64,000 nt of DNA. Source: Marifrigoribacter sp047730175. Its GTDB lineage: Bacteria; Bacteroidota; Bacteroidia; Flavobacteriales; Flavobacteriaceae. The stretch is from assembly GCF_047730175.1 (NCBI RefSeq), contig NZ_CP159833.1, forward strand, positions 1,240,001 through 1,304,000, read 5' to 3'. Of the stretch, positions 16,734 through 25,054 are shown piece after piece. The translations under genes were made by a program, and so were the position numbers. The notes beneath the pieces are model-generated. The model saw only the letters and a list, made by a program, of their open reading frames with translations. It had not been told where the DNA came from and searched no databases. The number at the start of each line of letters is the position of its first letter. The first letter of the stretch is position 1.

Positions 16734-17099
16734 TTATTTGTTTAATTGTGAGTTTCTTAAAGCATTTAACTTATTCGAAATCTTTTCGATTTCAGTTCAT
16801 AAAATCTGATAATCATTTTCTTCTACAAAATTTAATTCCTTGGCAATTATAACTTGACTTAAAACCTCCATTAGTGAACTAAAAGCTATTGTTGTAAAGT
16901 GAGCTTTGTCTTTATTAGTTTTTCTTGATGTTCCCTCAGCTAGATTTGAAGCTACAGATACTGAGGCTCTTCTTAGCTGACAGGTTAAACCAAATTTTTC
17001 TTCATCTGGAAACTTATAAGTAAGCTTATAAATCATTTTTATAAGCTCTTTTGAGTCAATCCAAACATTTAATTTTTCAAATGAAAATTTATATGACAT
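16734..17099 (-). pseudogene. Four-helix-bundle protein gene interrupted by a stop codon
   Basis: The frame from the ATG at 17099 encodes 100 residues of the 23S-rRNA-intervening-sequence/four-helix-bundle family (FEKLNVWIDSKELIKMIYKLT, LRRASVSVASNLAEGTSR). It stops at TGA 16797-16799 after NDYQIL. Reading straight through gives TEIEKISNKLNALRNSQLNK and then a stop at 16734, which looks like the family's missing last helix (usual length about 115-125 residues). One C-to-T change in a CGA codon would explain it. The function of the family is unknown. It sits inside the Moco operon between moaE and the moaC fusion. The 100-residue product may still be made. Confidence 0.75.
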
Positions 17100-17126
17100 A
17101 GTTATTTACAATTAAACAATTAAACA

Positions 17127-17570
17127 TTATTTGTTACATTTCCATTGATGGGTTTCGTCTTCAAAAATTTCTTTTCCAAATACAGGTACCTGTGCTTTTA
17201 TTTTTTCTACAATAAACTCTAAGGCTTTAAAAACTATTGCTCGATGCGGGGAGGAAACAAATACAAACAAACAAATTTCACCCGTTTTTACGGTACCAAT
17301 ACTATGGTAAATATGCATGCAAGTAAGTTCGAACTGTTGAAAAGCCGCTTCTCTAATTTCATGAAATTTTGCATTTGCCATATCTTCATAGGCTGTGTAC
17401 TCTATAGCGATAACTTCTTTCGAATTGATAACATCAGCACGTACTTGTCCTAAAAAAATATTATGCGCCCCAATACTTGTTTTAGTTTGGTGTTTTGCAA
17501 TGGATGCTCCTATAAATTCTGAAGAAATAGCTCCTTCTCTAAATACATTTTTTGGTTTTTTATCTGTCAT
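17127..17570 (-). CDS. moaE: Molybdopterin synthase large subunit MoaE
   Basis: A 147-residue cytosolic protein. It pairs with MoaD to insert two sulfurs into cyclic pyranopterin monophosphate. Typical motifs are GAHNIFLGQVRADV, IAIEYTAYEDMA, CMHIYHSIGTVKTGE, VFVSSPHRAIVFKALEFIVEKIKAQVPVFGKEIFED and the closing HQWKCNK. The final Trp-Lys region usually contacts MoaD's C-terminus. It lies 3 bases after the MoeB fusion gene. Confidence 0.95.
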   Translation of the reverse strand: MTDKKPKNVFREGAISSEFIGASIAKHQTKTSIGAHNIFLGQVRADVINSKEVIAIEYTAYEDMANAKFHEIREAAFQQFELTCMHIYHSIGTVKTGEICLFVFVSSPHRAIVFKALEFIVEKIKAQVPVFGKEIFEDETHQWKCNK

Positions 17571-17573
17571 CTG

Positions 17574-18659
17574 TTAATTATTTTTATGTTGAGTAATGAA
17601 ACTATTTATACTTGAAGCACCTTCAATTAGGCTAAAACAGTTTTCAATATTGAGTTGTTGTAATAATAATACGGCATGTTTACTTCGCACTCCAGCTTGA
17701 CAAAAAAATACTTTTTTCTTTTCAGGATCTAATTTGCTTAATTGGTTTTGCAAGTCACCTAAAGGAATAGAAGTTAATGATAGCTCCTCGACTTCTGGCA
17801 GCTCATACACTTCACGCACATCGATATATTGAATATTTTCTTGTTGATAAACGTCCTGTATTGATACAAATATTGACATAGGTTCACAGTGTATTGAGGG
17901 TTGGTTTTGTTGTTGAAAATTGTTTGATTTCTCAAGCACTTTGTTTATTTCGTTTTCAGATTTTTTAATTTTAATGATTGAAGTTTGCAAATTCAATGCA
18001 TTATAACATAAGAGCTTTCCAGAAAGGTTTTGACCAATCCCTAAGATTATTTTAATCACTTCATTTGCTTGCATGCTCCCAATTATACCTGGTAAAACCC
18101 CTAAAACCCCAACTTCTGAGCAATTAGGTGCCGAACCTGCTTTAGGAGGGTTTGGAAACAAACAACGATAACTAGGACCCTTGTTATAATTGAAAACAGA
18201 CAGGTGTCCTTCAAACTTATAGATTCCTCCAAAAACTAAAGGTTTATTAGATATTATTGAAGCATCATTTATTAAATAACGAGCCTCAAAGTTATCAGTT
18301 CCGTCAACGATAATATCATGTTCAGAAAATAATGAAATGGCATTTTGAGCTGTTAATTTTTCTGGATATGCTTTGATACGTATTGCATCATTTAAATCTT
18401 CTAAACGCTGTTTAGCAGCAATGGCTTTATTCTTTCCTAAAGAGGATGTTCCAAATAATACTTGTCGCTGAAGGTTCGATTTAGAGACAATATCGAAATC
18501 TATAATTCCTATCGTTCCAATTCCTGCAGCGGTTAGATATTGTAAAGCGGGACATCCTAGGCCACCCGCTCCAATCACTAAAACCTTAGCTTGATTCAAC
18601 TTCTCTTGGCCTTTTTGACCAATCTCTGAAAGGATTATATGTCTGTTATATCGTTCCAT
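17574..18659 (-). CDS. moeB: MoeB-type adenylyltransferase with C-terminal rhodanese domain
   Basis: A 361-residue fusion. Residues 1 to about 240 are a ThiF/MoeB E1-like domain: nucleotide loop GAGGLGCPALQY, then DFDIVSKSNLQRQ and DGTDNFEARYLIND. Residues about 265-361 are a rhodanese domain with active-site loop CQAGVRS (Cys320). The protein should adenylate the MoaD C-terminus and help deliver sulfur for the thiocarboxylate. The paired CxxC zinc motifs of E. coli MoeB are not seen: only single Cys in YRCLFP and PNCSEVG. Its substrate MoaD is encoded three bases upstream. Confidence 0.92.
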   Translation of the reverse strand: MERYNRHIILSEIGQKGQEKLNQAKVLVIGAGGLGCPALQYLTAAGIGTIGIIDFDIVSKSNLQRQVLFGTSSLGKNKAIAAKQRLEDLNDAIRIKAYPEKLTAQNAISLFSEHDIIVDGTDNFEARYLINDASIISNKPLVFGGIYKFEGHLSVFNYNKGPSYRCLFPNPPKAGSAPNCSEVGVLGVLPGIIGSMQANEVIKIILGIGQNLSGKLLCYNALNLQTSIIKIKKSENEINKVLEKSNNFQQQNQPSIHCEPMSIFVSIQDVYQQENIQYIDVREVYELPEVEELSLTSIPLGDLQNQLSKLDPEKKKVFFCQAGVRSKHAVLLLQQLNIENCFSLIEGASSINSFITQHKNN

Positions 18660-18662
18660 AAA

Positions 18663-18896
18663 TCAACCTCCTGCAAAAGGAGGCAGTAATGCTAGTTCTT
18701 TACCTGTTAATTTTGTTTCACTTGAAATTAACTCTTGATCTTGAGCCACCTGAAATTCTTGATCTTTTAGTTTTGGGTATTTTAAATATAAATGAGACAA
18801 AAGCTCCTTCAGAGAAGCTTCAGAAAAATCTATAGTTTCATTTTCACACTGGGTTATTTCAGCAATGAGACCAAAGTATTTAATAGGTATGTTCAT
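18663..18896 (-). CDS. moaD: Molybdopterin synthase sulfur-carrier subunit MoaD
   Basis: A 77-residue ubiquitin-like protein ending LLPPFAGG. The terminal Gly-Gly becomes the thiocarboxylate that donates sulfur to the pterin. The strand pattern IKYFGLIAEITQCENETIDF and the length fit MoaD. It overlaps the end of mobA by 17 bases and is followed by its activating enzyme, an arrangement supporting coupled translation. Confidence 0.94.
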   Translation of the reverse strand: MNIPIKYFGLIAEITQCENETIDFSEASLKELLSHLYLKYPKLKDQEFQVAQDQELISSETKLTGKELALLPPFAGG

Positions 18897-19464
18897 TTCT
18901 AATTTCTTTTAATTGTTCTGGAGTATTAATGTTACTTACCCACTTTTCTTGTTCTTTTTTTAATATTATATTTTTCACTTTGCATTGATTTACAGCAAAC
19001 CGCAATCTTCTTTCCCCTTGATTTAACAATGAACTGAATACTGTTTTACAACTTTTATTGTATACTGAAATTAGTGGCATTGTCTTGCCATTACTTTCAA
19101 TTTGAATAATTTCTGAAACATCATCTATTTGCCTTACTAATTCAGCTAAAATTTCAGAATTAATTAAAGGAATGTCACAACTCAACACTAAATTATTTTC
19201 TGTTTTAGAAGCTAATAAGCCTGAATACACACCAGCCAATGGACCAGCATTTTCAACAAAATCAGGCACTCTTTTCAGCTTAAAATTATCATACTCTGGA
19301 TGATTTGAAACAATAATTATTTCTGAAACAAATGGAGTTAGTGCCGCAATAATATGTTCAATAAAAAGTTTTCCGTTAAGCTTTAAAAACCCCTTGTCGG
19401 TTCCCATTCGAGAACTTTTTCCACCTGCGAGAATAATCCCTGTTATGTTTTTTGATGTATTCAT
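18880..19464 (-). CDS. mobA: Molybdenum cofactor guanylyltransferase MobA
   Basis: A 194-residue nucleotidyltransferase. The GTP-binding signature LAGGKSSRMGTDKGFLKL is at the N-terminus, followed by VPDFVENAGPLAGVYSGLLAS and LSCDIPLI with the metal-binding Asp. It should attach GMP to Mo-molybdopterin to give the MGD form used by DMSO-reductase-family enzymes. The presence of mobA implies that the cell has at least one such enzyme outside this window. It abuts the TauE/SafE gene with no gap. Confidence 0.93.
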   Translation of the reverse strand: MNTSKNITGIILAGGKSSRMGTDKGFLKLNGKLFIEHIIAALTPFVSEIIIVSNHPEYDNFKLKRVPDFVENAGPLAGVYSGLLASKTENNLVLSCDIPLINSEILAELVRQIDDVSEIIQIESNGKTMPLISVYNKSCKTVFSSLLNQGERRLRFAVNQCKVKNIILKKEQEKWVSNINTPEQLKEIRNEHTY

Positions 19465-20208
19465 TTAGGTATAAAATAGTTTTACACAAGCGATTAATAA
19501 TACAAAAGACAATACATATCTAAGTTTCTGATTATTGATTTTTTTACTCCCAAAATAACCTCCAAATACGCCGCCAATCAAAGCGATAGCCACTAATAAA
19601 AAAGACTCTAATTCTATTGAAACACCACTACTTAGTTGACCTACTAGGCCAGATGCTGAATTGACCCAAATAAATAGAGCTGAAACTGCAGCGGCTTCTT
19701 TCATATTTCCCCAATGCAGTAATAAAATAATAGGACTTAAAATAATGCCACCCCCAATACCAATTAGACCAGAAAAGAAGCCAATAGCTCCACCGACTAA
19801 TAATCCCTGCCAGAGTTTTACATTTTTAATGGTAACGCTTTCTTTTCCGAAGACATTTAACATCTTTAAAGTGGCAAAAAGTAACAATACCGCTAAGATT
19901 TTTTTATAGATAGTTGCATCAACTTCAATAGTGCCACCAATAAAGGCTAAAGGAATTGAGGTGATTGCGAAATACAAGAATAATCGTTTATTAAAATACC
20001 CTTCTTTATAGAAATAATAAAAAGAAATAGCAGCCACAAACAAGTTCAGTAATAAAGCAGTAGGTTTCATGATGCCTGGAGCAAATGAAAAAACAGCCAT
20101 TAAAGCTAAATATCCACTAGCTCCTCCATGTCCCACACTTGCATATAAAAAAGACACGATAGGGAGTATCATGAGGAAAATATAGATATGTTCATTGCCT
20201 AAAACCAT
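19465..20208 (-). CDS. TauE/SafE family membrane permease
   Basis: A 247-residue integral membrane protein with about eight helices. TauE/SafE motifs are GHGGASGYLALMAV, PTALLLNLFVAAISFYYFYKEG and the internal repeat GFFSGLIGIGGGIILSPIILL. The family moves sulfur-containing or other small anions across the inner membrane. Here it is embedded between the ModE-type regulator and mobA with 0-1 base gaps. It may therefore move molybdate, or sulfur anions linked to cofactor synthesis. No modABC genes are present in the window. The substrate is inferred from context only. Confidence 0.85.
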   Translation of the reverse strand: MVLGNEHIYIFLMILPIVSFLYASVGHGGASGYLALMAVFSFAPGIMKPTALLLNLFVAAISFYYFYKEGYFNKRLFLYFAITSIPLAFIGGTIEVDATIYKKILAVLLLFATLKMLNVFGKESVTIKNVKLWQGLLVGGAIGFFSGLIGIGGGIILSPIILLLHWGNMKEAAAVSALFIWVNSASGLVGQLSSGVSIELESFLLVAIALIGGVFGGYFGSKKINNQKLRYVLSFVLLIACVKLFYT

Positions 20209-20209
20209 G

Positions 20210-20548
20210 CTATAATTTTTTAATAGACTCTAATTGTTGATCTAAAAAAGCCCAACAGTTTTTATTAATTTCATCAAAAGCAGTTACCAAAGATTTACCA
20301 TAAGGAGTTAATTCTGCTCCTCCGCCACCTTTACCGCCAATGCTATTAATCGTTACGGGTTTCTTAGCAGATTTATTTACTGAATCAATTAAATTCCACG
20401 CTTTTTTATAAGAAATTTTTATTGTTTTAGCAGCTTTTGAAAGCGAACCAGTTTCTTCAATGGCTTTTAATAATTGAACACGTCCTTCCCCTAGTAACAC
20501 ATTGTTTTTAGTTTCGATCCAGATTCTACTTTTTATTTTGTAATCCAT
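20210..20548 (-). CDS. modE: ModE-type winged-helix regulator without molybdate-binding domain
   Basis: A 112-residue protein matching only the DNA-binding half of ModE. GSLSKAAKTIKISYKKAW (the HTH) and GGKGGGGAELTPYG (the wing) closely follow E. coli ModE as I recall it. The C-terminal Mop/TOBE domains that bind molybdate in E. coli are absent, so the sensing mechanism is unclear. The frame is open upstream to 20593, but the ATG at 20548 (MDYKIKSRIWIE) matches the family start and avoids overlapping moeA. It probably represses the operon through the palindrome at 21748-21771. Confidence 0.87.
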   Translation of the reverse strand: MDYKIKSRIWIETKNNVLLGEGRVQLLKAIEETGSLSKAAKTIKISYKKAWNLIDSVNKSAKKPVTINSIGGKGGGGAELTPYGKSLVTAFDEINKNCWAFLDQQLESIKKL

Positions 20549-20558
20549 ATTTAGTGTA

Positions 20559-21737
20559 TTAAAAGGGTAATAATATGACCTCAACTTCTTCATTCAATTT
20601 AATTTCTGAATGATTTGAAGGAAGATAAACTAAGGCATTTGAGAGCGCAAATGTTTGAAGCATTGCAGAGCTTTGCCCTTCTAAAATGGTAACATTTCCT
20701 TGGTAATAAATTGCTTTTAAAAACTGTGATCGATCTCCTTTTTTACTAAAAGTAGTTTGTGATTTTGCACTGATTCTAGGCAAACTAATAGAAGGATTGT
20801 TTTCAATAATTTGTAATGCCGTATACACATATACATAGAAACAAGACAAAGCAGCCGCTGGATTCCCCGGTAATGCAAAAATTAAAGAATCCTCTTTTTT
20901 TCCAAAAAACAATGGTTTTCCAGGTTTTTGTTTCACTTTATAAAAAATTTCATCCACTTGTAATTCATGAAGAGCTCTTCCAACAAAATCATAATCACCC
21001 ACGGATATTCCACCCGTAATTATAACCAAATCATTTGTGTTGATCGCTTTTTTTAAAGTTTCTAAAGTCGTAGTGTAGTTATCTTTAATTTTATAGACCT
21101 GTATATTATGTACTCCAAGTTTTTCGAGAGCACTCTGAATCATCCCCGAATTACTTTCATAAATTTTTCCAGGACCAAGACTTTGCCCTGGTTCAATGAG
21201 CTCATTGCCTGTAGTAATTAATGCAATAGAAGGTTTTTTAAATACTGATACATTAGTGATTCCTAAAGAATATAAGTATCCAACAGCAGCAGGGCTTAAT
21301 TTTGTATTCTTTTTTAAAGCAATCTCTCCTTTTTTTACTTGTTCGCCTAAAGGCCTAATATTGTCTTTTTCTTTTACGAGTCCTTCAATAGAAATCCTTT
21401 TATCATTTAATGAAACTCTTTCTTGCATGATAACTGCATTTGCAGTCTCGGGAACTGGAGCTCCTGTAAATATTCTAATAGCATCCCCTTTTTTTAAAAT
21501 GGGTTGATGACTGTCACCAGCTTTTACCTCATCGATTAAAATATAGTTGTTAGAGTCATGTAAACTCAATGCATATCCATCCATAGCAGATTGTCTAAAT
21601 GGAGGCATGTAAATAGGAGAGAAGACATCTACAGAAAGAATAGATCCTACCGCGTTTTTTAAATGTAAAGATTCAGATTTATGTAATGGTTTACACGTAT
21701 TTTTAACAGCTAAAATGGCTTCTTCTACTGTAATCAT
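20559..21737 (-). CDS. moeA: Molybdopterin molybdenumtransferase MoeA
   Basis: A 392-residue cytosolic enzyme that inserts molybdate into adenylated molybdopterin. Motifs include MPPFRQSAMDGYAL, RIFTGAPVPETANAVIMQE, TTGNEL, the MPT-binding-type GGISVGDYDFV, and KPGKPLFFGKK with ALPGNPAAAL. The C-terminal beta domain has RSQFLKA. It is the first gene of the ten-gene Moco operon, preceded by a promoter with an overlapping ModE-like palindrome. Confidence 0.95.
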   Translation of the reverse strand: MITVEEAILAVKNTCKPLHKSESLHLKNAVGSILSVDVFSPIYMPPFRQSAMDGYALSLHDSNNYILIDEVKAGDSHQPILKKGDAIRIFTGAPVPETANAVIMQERVSLNDKRISIEGLVKEKDNIRPLGEQVKKGEIALKKNTKLSPAAVGYLYSLGITNVSVFKKPSIALITTGNELIEPGQSLGPGKIYESNSGMIQSALEKLGVHNIQVYKIKDNYTTTLETLKKAINTNDLVIITGGISVGDYDFVGRALHELQVDEIFYKVKQKPGKPLFFGKKEDSLIFALPGNPAAALSCFYVYVYTALQIIENNPSISLPRISAKSQTTFSKKGDRSQFLKAIYYQGNVTILEGQSSAMLQTFALSNALVYLPSNHSEIKLNEEVEVILLPF

Positions 21738-21747
21738 TTTTGTTTTT

Positions 21748-21771
21748 CGTTATATCTTTACAAACATAACG
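21748..21771 (-). promoter_or_regulatory. ModE operator overlapping the moeA promoter
   Basis: A 24-base palindromic site CGTTATAT-N8-ACATAACG. Both half-sites and the spacer length equal the E. coli modA operator as I remember it. It lies 11-34 bases before the moeA ATG and covers the -7 element, as expected for repression. The regulator is encoded one gene downstream with a conserved recognition helix (ISYKKAW). Confidence 0.85.
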
Positions 21772-21788
21772 AAAATTAAACTTTCCAA
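21761..21788 (-). promoter_or_regulatory. Promoter of the Moco operon
   Basis: On the minus strand TTG (21788-21786), a 17-base spacer and TATGTTTG (21768-21761), a TAnnTTTG match, lie 23 bases before the moeA ATG. The spacer is shorter than the usual 19-21 bases. The -7 element is inside the ModE palindrome. Confidence 0.55.
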
Positions 21789-21827
21789 CGTGTATTTGCT
21801 TTAGCGTTCTCTTAACAGTGTACAAAT

Positions 21828-22859
21828 TTATTTCTTAAAGGCTAATTTTGAAGATCTACCTTTTTTAAAAATTTTATTACTGGCGTGCGTTCCTTTTCGC
21901 AATGCTTTTTGTTCTTCGAACGGCAATTGAATAATTTCATAACATCCTTTGCTGCAGGTAAATTCCATTTTTTCGGAACAAACTTCGCATTGAATAAAGA
22001 GTAAATGACAGCCCTCATTGGCACAGTTTATATGCATATCACAAGAGGCTCCACATTGGTGACAATTGGAAATCACATCATCACTGATGCGTTCGCTGCG
22101 CCTGTGATCAAAAACAAAATTTTTACCTAAAAATTTATTTTCTAATCCTTGATTATTTACTTGACGGGTATACTCAATAATACCGCCCTCTAATTGAAAC
22201 ACATTTTTAAACCCTTTGTGTTTGTAATAGGCACTCGCTTTTTCACAACGTATTCCTCCCGTACAATACATCACTAATTTCTTGTCTTCTTTGTTATCTT
22301 TTAAATCTTCTTCAATAATATCTAAAGAATCTCTAAACGTATCAACATCGGGTGTAATGGCATTTTTAAAGTGCCCAATTTCACTCTCATAGTGATTACG
22401 CATATCTACCAAGACTGTATCTGGATCTTCTATTAAGTCGTTAAACGTTGAAGCATCTACATGAACCCCTTTATTGGTTACATCAAAGGTGTCGTCGTTC
22501 AAGCCATCGGCCACGATCTTGTGACGCACTTTTACTTTTAGTTTTAAAAACGATTTTAAGTCTTGCTCTACAGCAATGTTCAAACGGCAATTTTCTAAGA
22601 AATAGATACCATCTAAAAAGTCTTTAAAATCATTGAATTTTTGGGCAGGCAAAGACAATTGCGCATTGATTCCTTCATTAGCTACGTAAATACGTCCCAA
22701 GACTTCAAGGGCATCCCACGCTACAAATAAATGGTTTCTAAAAAGTTCTGGATTGCCAATCTTGGCATATTGATAAAAAGAAAGCGTTAAGCGGTCTTGT
22801 CCCGCTTCTTCTAATAAGGCTGCTCTCTCTTTCGCGCTTAGGGTATTGTACAGTTGCAT
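21828..22859 (-). CDS. trhO: Oxygen-dependent tRNA uridine-34 hydroxylase TrhO
   Basis: A 343-residue YceA/TrhO-family protein. An N-terminal acylphosphatase-like UPF0176 domain (RIYVANEGINAQLSLP) precedes a rhodanese domain with active-site loop CTGGIRCEKASAYYKHKGF. A Cys-rich C-terminal segment follows (CHQCGASCDMHINCANEGC, CEVCSEKMEFTCSKGC). The enzyme makes 5-hydroxyuridine at the tRNA wobble position using O2. It is transcribed alone from a TACTTTTG element 45 bases upstream. Confidence 0.9.
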   Translation of the reverse strand: MQLYNTLSAKERAALLEEAGQDRLTLSFYQYAKIGNPELFRNHLFVAWDALEVLGRIYVANEGINAQLSLPAQKFNDFKDFLDGIYFLENCRLNIAVEQDLKSFLKLKVKVRHKIVADGLNDDTFDVTNKGVHVDASTFNDLIEDPDTVLVDMRNHYESEIGHFKNAITPDVDTFRDSLDIIEEDLKDNKEDKKLVMYCTGGIRCEKASAYYKHKGFKNVFQLEGGIIEYTRQVNNQGLENKFLGKNFVFDHRRSERISDDVISNCHQCGASCDMHINCANEGCHLLFIQCEVCSEKMEFTCSKGCYEIIQLPFEEQKALRKGTHASNKIFKKGRSSKLAFKK

Positions 22860-22904
22860 GCTATACTAATTATAAGGTTAAAAGTAAAAGAATAATTTAA
22901 AAGA

Positions 22905-22912
22905 CAAAAGTA
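22905..22912 (-). promoter_or_regulatory. -7 promoter element before trhO
   Basis: TACTTTTG on the minus strand fits TAnnTTTG and lies 45 bases before the ATG at 22859, in the gap after tex. No -33 TTG at the usual spacing. Confidence 0.4.
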
Positions 22913-22927
22913 GTAGAATTTTTGTAA

Positions 22928-25054
22928 TTATTTATGAAGTTTCAGTTGAATTCGCTTTCTAGGAATATCTATTTCCAACACTTTTACAATGATTTGTTCG
23001 TGTAAATGGACATGTTCACTTACATCTTTTACAAAAGCATCCGCTAGGTTTGAAACATGGATTAAACCACTTTCTTTAATTCCAACATCGACAAAACATC
23101 CAAAATTGGTAATGTTATTTACAATTCCTGGTAGTAGTTGACCTTCTCTAAGATCATTGATGGTTTTTATATTTTGATTGAAAGTAAAGACTTTTGCTTC
23201 TGAACGAATGTCAAGTCCTGGTTTTTCTAATTCTTTTAAAATATCCTGAAGGGTTGGTAAGCCTATTTTTTCTGAAATATAGTTGCCTAAGTCTATTTTT
23301 TGAAGCAATGCTTTATCGCCTATTAATTCTGAAACAGTTTTATTTTCATCTTTGGCAATTTTTGAAACAATTGCATAACTTTCAGGATGAACAGAAGAAT
23401 CATCTAATGGGTTTTTAGCATTTTTAATCCGAAGAAATCCTGCCCCTTGTTCAAATGCTTTTGCGCCTAATCGAGGAACTTTTTTGATTTCAGAACGAGA
23501 AGTAAAAGCACCGTGTTCTTTTTTATAATCAACAATGCTTTCAGCTAATTTTGGACCTAAACCAGAAACATAACCAAGCAAAGATGCACTTGCAGTATTT
23601 ATATTTACTCCCACCGAATTCACGCAATTTGAAACTACTCGATCTAATGATTTCTTTAATTTGGTTTGATCAACATCATGTTGGTATTGTCCAACACCAA
23701 TTGATTTAGCGTCAATTTTCACTAACTCTGCCAAAGGGTCTGCTAATCTTCTTCCGATAGAAACTGCCCCTCTAACTGTTATATCGTAATTAGGAAATTC
23801 TTCTCTTGCAATTTTTGAAGCAGAATAAATAGAAGCTCCAGCTTCACTTACTACAAAAACTTGAATGTCATTTTTAAAATAAATTCTTCTTATAAGCTGT
23901 TCAGTTTCTCGAGATGCGGTACCATTTCCTATGGCAATTGCATCAATTTTGTGCGCATCTACCAAGGAACTAATTTTTTTCATAGCACCATTACTATCAT
24001 TCTTAGGTGGATGAGGATAAATGGTTTCGTTATATTTTAAATTTCCTTGCGCATCTAAACAGACGACTTTACAACCCGATTTAAATCCGGGGTCAATTGC
24101 TAGTATTTTTTTTTCACCCAAAGGGGAACCTAATAATAATTGTTTTAAATTTTTAGCAAACACTTGAATCGCTATTTCATCTGCTTTTTCCTTAACAAGC
24201 CCTAAAATTTCATTAGAAAGAGATGGAAATAAAAGGCGTTTATAGGCATCTTTAATTGCTAATTCGATTTGTTGACTACAATCGTTTTGTGAACGAATGA
24301 TTCGCTCTTCTATTTTTGAAAGCGCTTTTTCATCATCGATTTCAATTTTAACACGTATAAATCCTTCTTCTTGGGCTCTTAAAATTGCGAGCAATCGATG
24401 AGATGGACACCGTTGTAAAGATTCACTCCAAGCAAAATAATCTTTAAACTTTTGTGCTTTCTCCTCTTGTTCTTTTGTTTTTACAACTTTTGTATTAATG
24501 GTTGCAAATCGTTCTAATTGATATCGAATATTAGTACGAATATCGCTTCGTTCATTGATCCATTCAGCAATAATAAAACGAGCACCTTCTAAAGCATCTT
24601 CAAAAGTTGAAATTTCATTAGAAGTATATTTTTCTGCAATTGGATTGATATCACGAGCATTCTGACTCATAATAATTTTTGCTAAGGGCTCTAAGCCATT
24701 ATTACGTGCTGTTTCAGCTTTAGTTTTGCGTTTCTTTTTAAAAGGTAAGTAGAGGTCTTCAAGGCTAATTAAACTGTCTGTTTTATTAATTTTTTCCTGA
24801 AGATCATCAGTAAGTACTTCTTGTTCTTGAAGTGCTTTAATAATAGCTTTTTTTCTTTTCTCTAAGGCCTCAAATTGTTCTTTAAAAGTTACAATTTGTT
24901 CAATCTGAACTTCATCTAAATTGCCAGTACGTTCTTTTCTATAGCGCGCAATAAATGGAATTGTACAATCCTCATTTAATAAGGCGATTGTATTTTTTAT
25001 ACTGCTTTCAGGAAGCTGGGTTTTAGAAATTACATAGTTTAAAGGCGAAAGCAT
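22928..25054 (-). CDS. tex: Tex-family RNA-binding transcription accessory protein
   Basis: A 708-residue cytosolic protein with the full Tex architecture. An N-terminal helical domain (IPFIARYRKERTGNLDEVQ) is followed by a YqgF/RNase H-like domain (ILAIDPGFKSGCKVV, IAIGNGTASRETE) and helix-hairpin-helix repeats (NTASASLLGYVSGLGPKLAES). A C-terminal S1 domain (about 635-705, GQLLPGIVNNITNFGCFVDVG) completes it. It binds nucleic acid and affects transcription; the precise role is not settled. Its ATG overlaps the metG stop (TAATG), indicating cotranslation. Confidence 0.93.
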   Translation of the reverse strand: MLSPLNYVISKTQLPESSIKNTIALLNEDCTIPFIARYRKERTGNLDEVQIEQIVTFKEQFEALEKRKKAIIKALQEQEVLTDDLQEKINKTDSLISLEDLYLPFKKKRKTKAETARNNGLEPLAKIIMSQNARDINPIAEKYTSNEISTFEDALEGARFIIAEWINERSDIRTNIRYQLERFATINTKVVKTKEQEEKAQKFKDYFAWSESLQRCPSHRLLAILRAQEEGFIRVKIEIDDEKALSKIEERIIRSQNDCSQQIELAIKDAYKRLLFPSLSNEILGLVKEKADEIAIQVFAKNLKQLLLGSPLGEKKILAIDPGFKSGCKVVCLDAQGNLKYNETIYPHPPKNDSNGAMKKISSLVDAHKIDAIAIGNGTASRETEQLIRRIYFKNDIQVFVVSEAGASIYSASKIAREEFPNYDITVRGAVSIGRRLADPLAELVKIDAKSIGVGQYQHDVDQTKLKKSLDRVVSNCVNSVGVNINTASASLLGYVSGLGPKLAESIVDYKKEHGAFTSRSEIKKVPRLGAKAFEQGAGFLRIKNAKNPLDDSSVHPESYAIVSKIAKDENKTVSELIGDKALLQKIDLGNYISEKIGLPTLQDILKELEKPGLDIRSEAKVFTFNQNIKTINDLREGQLLPGIVNNITNFGCFVDVGIKESGLIHVSNLADAFVKDVSEHVHLHEQIIVKVLEIDIPRKRIQLKLHK

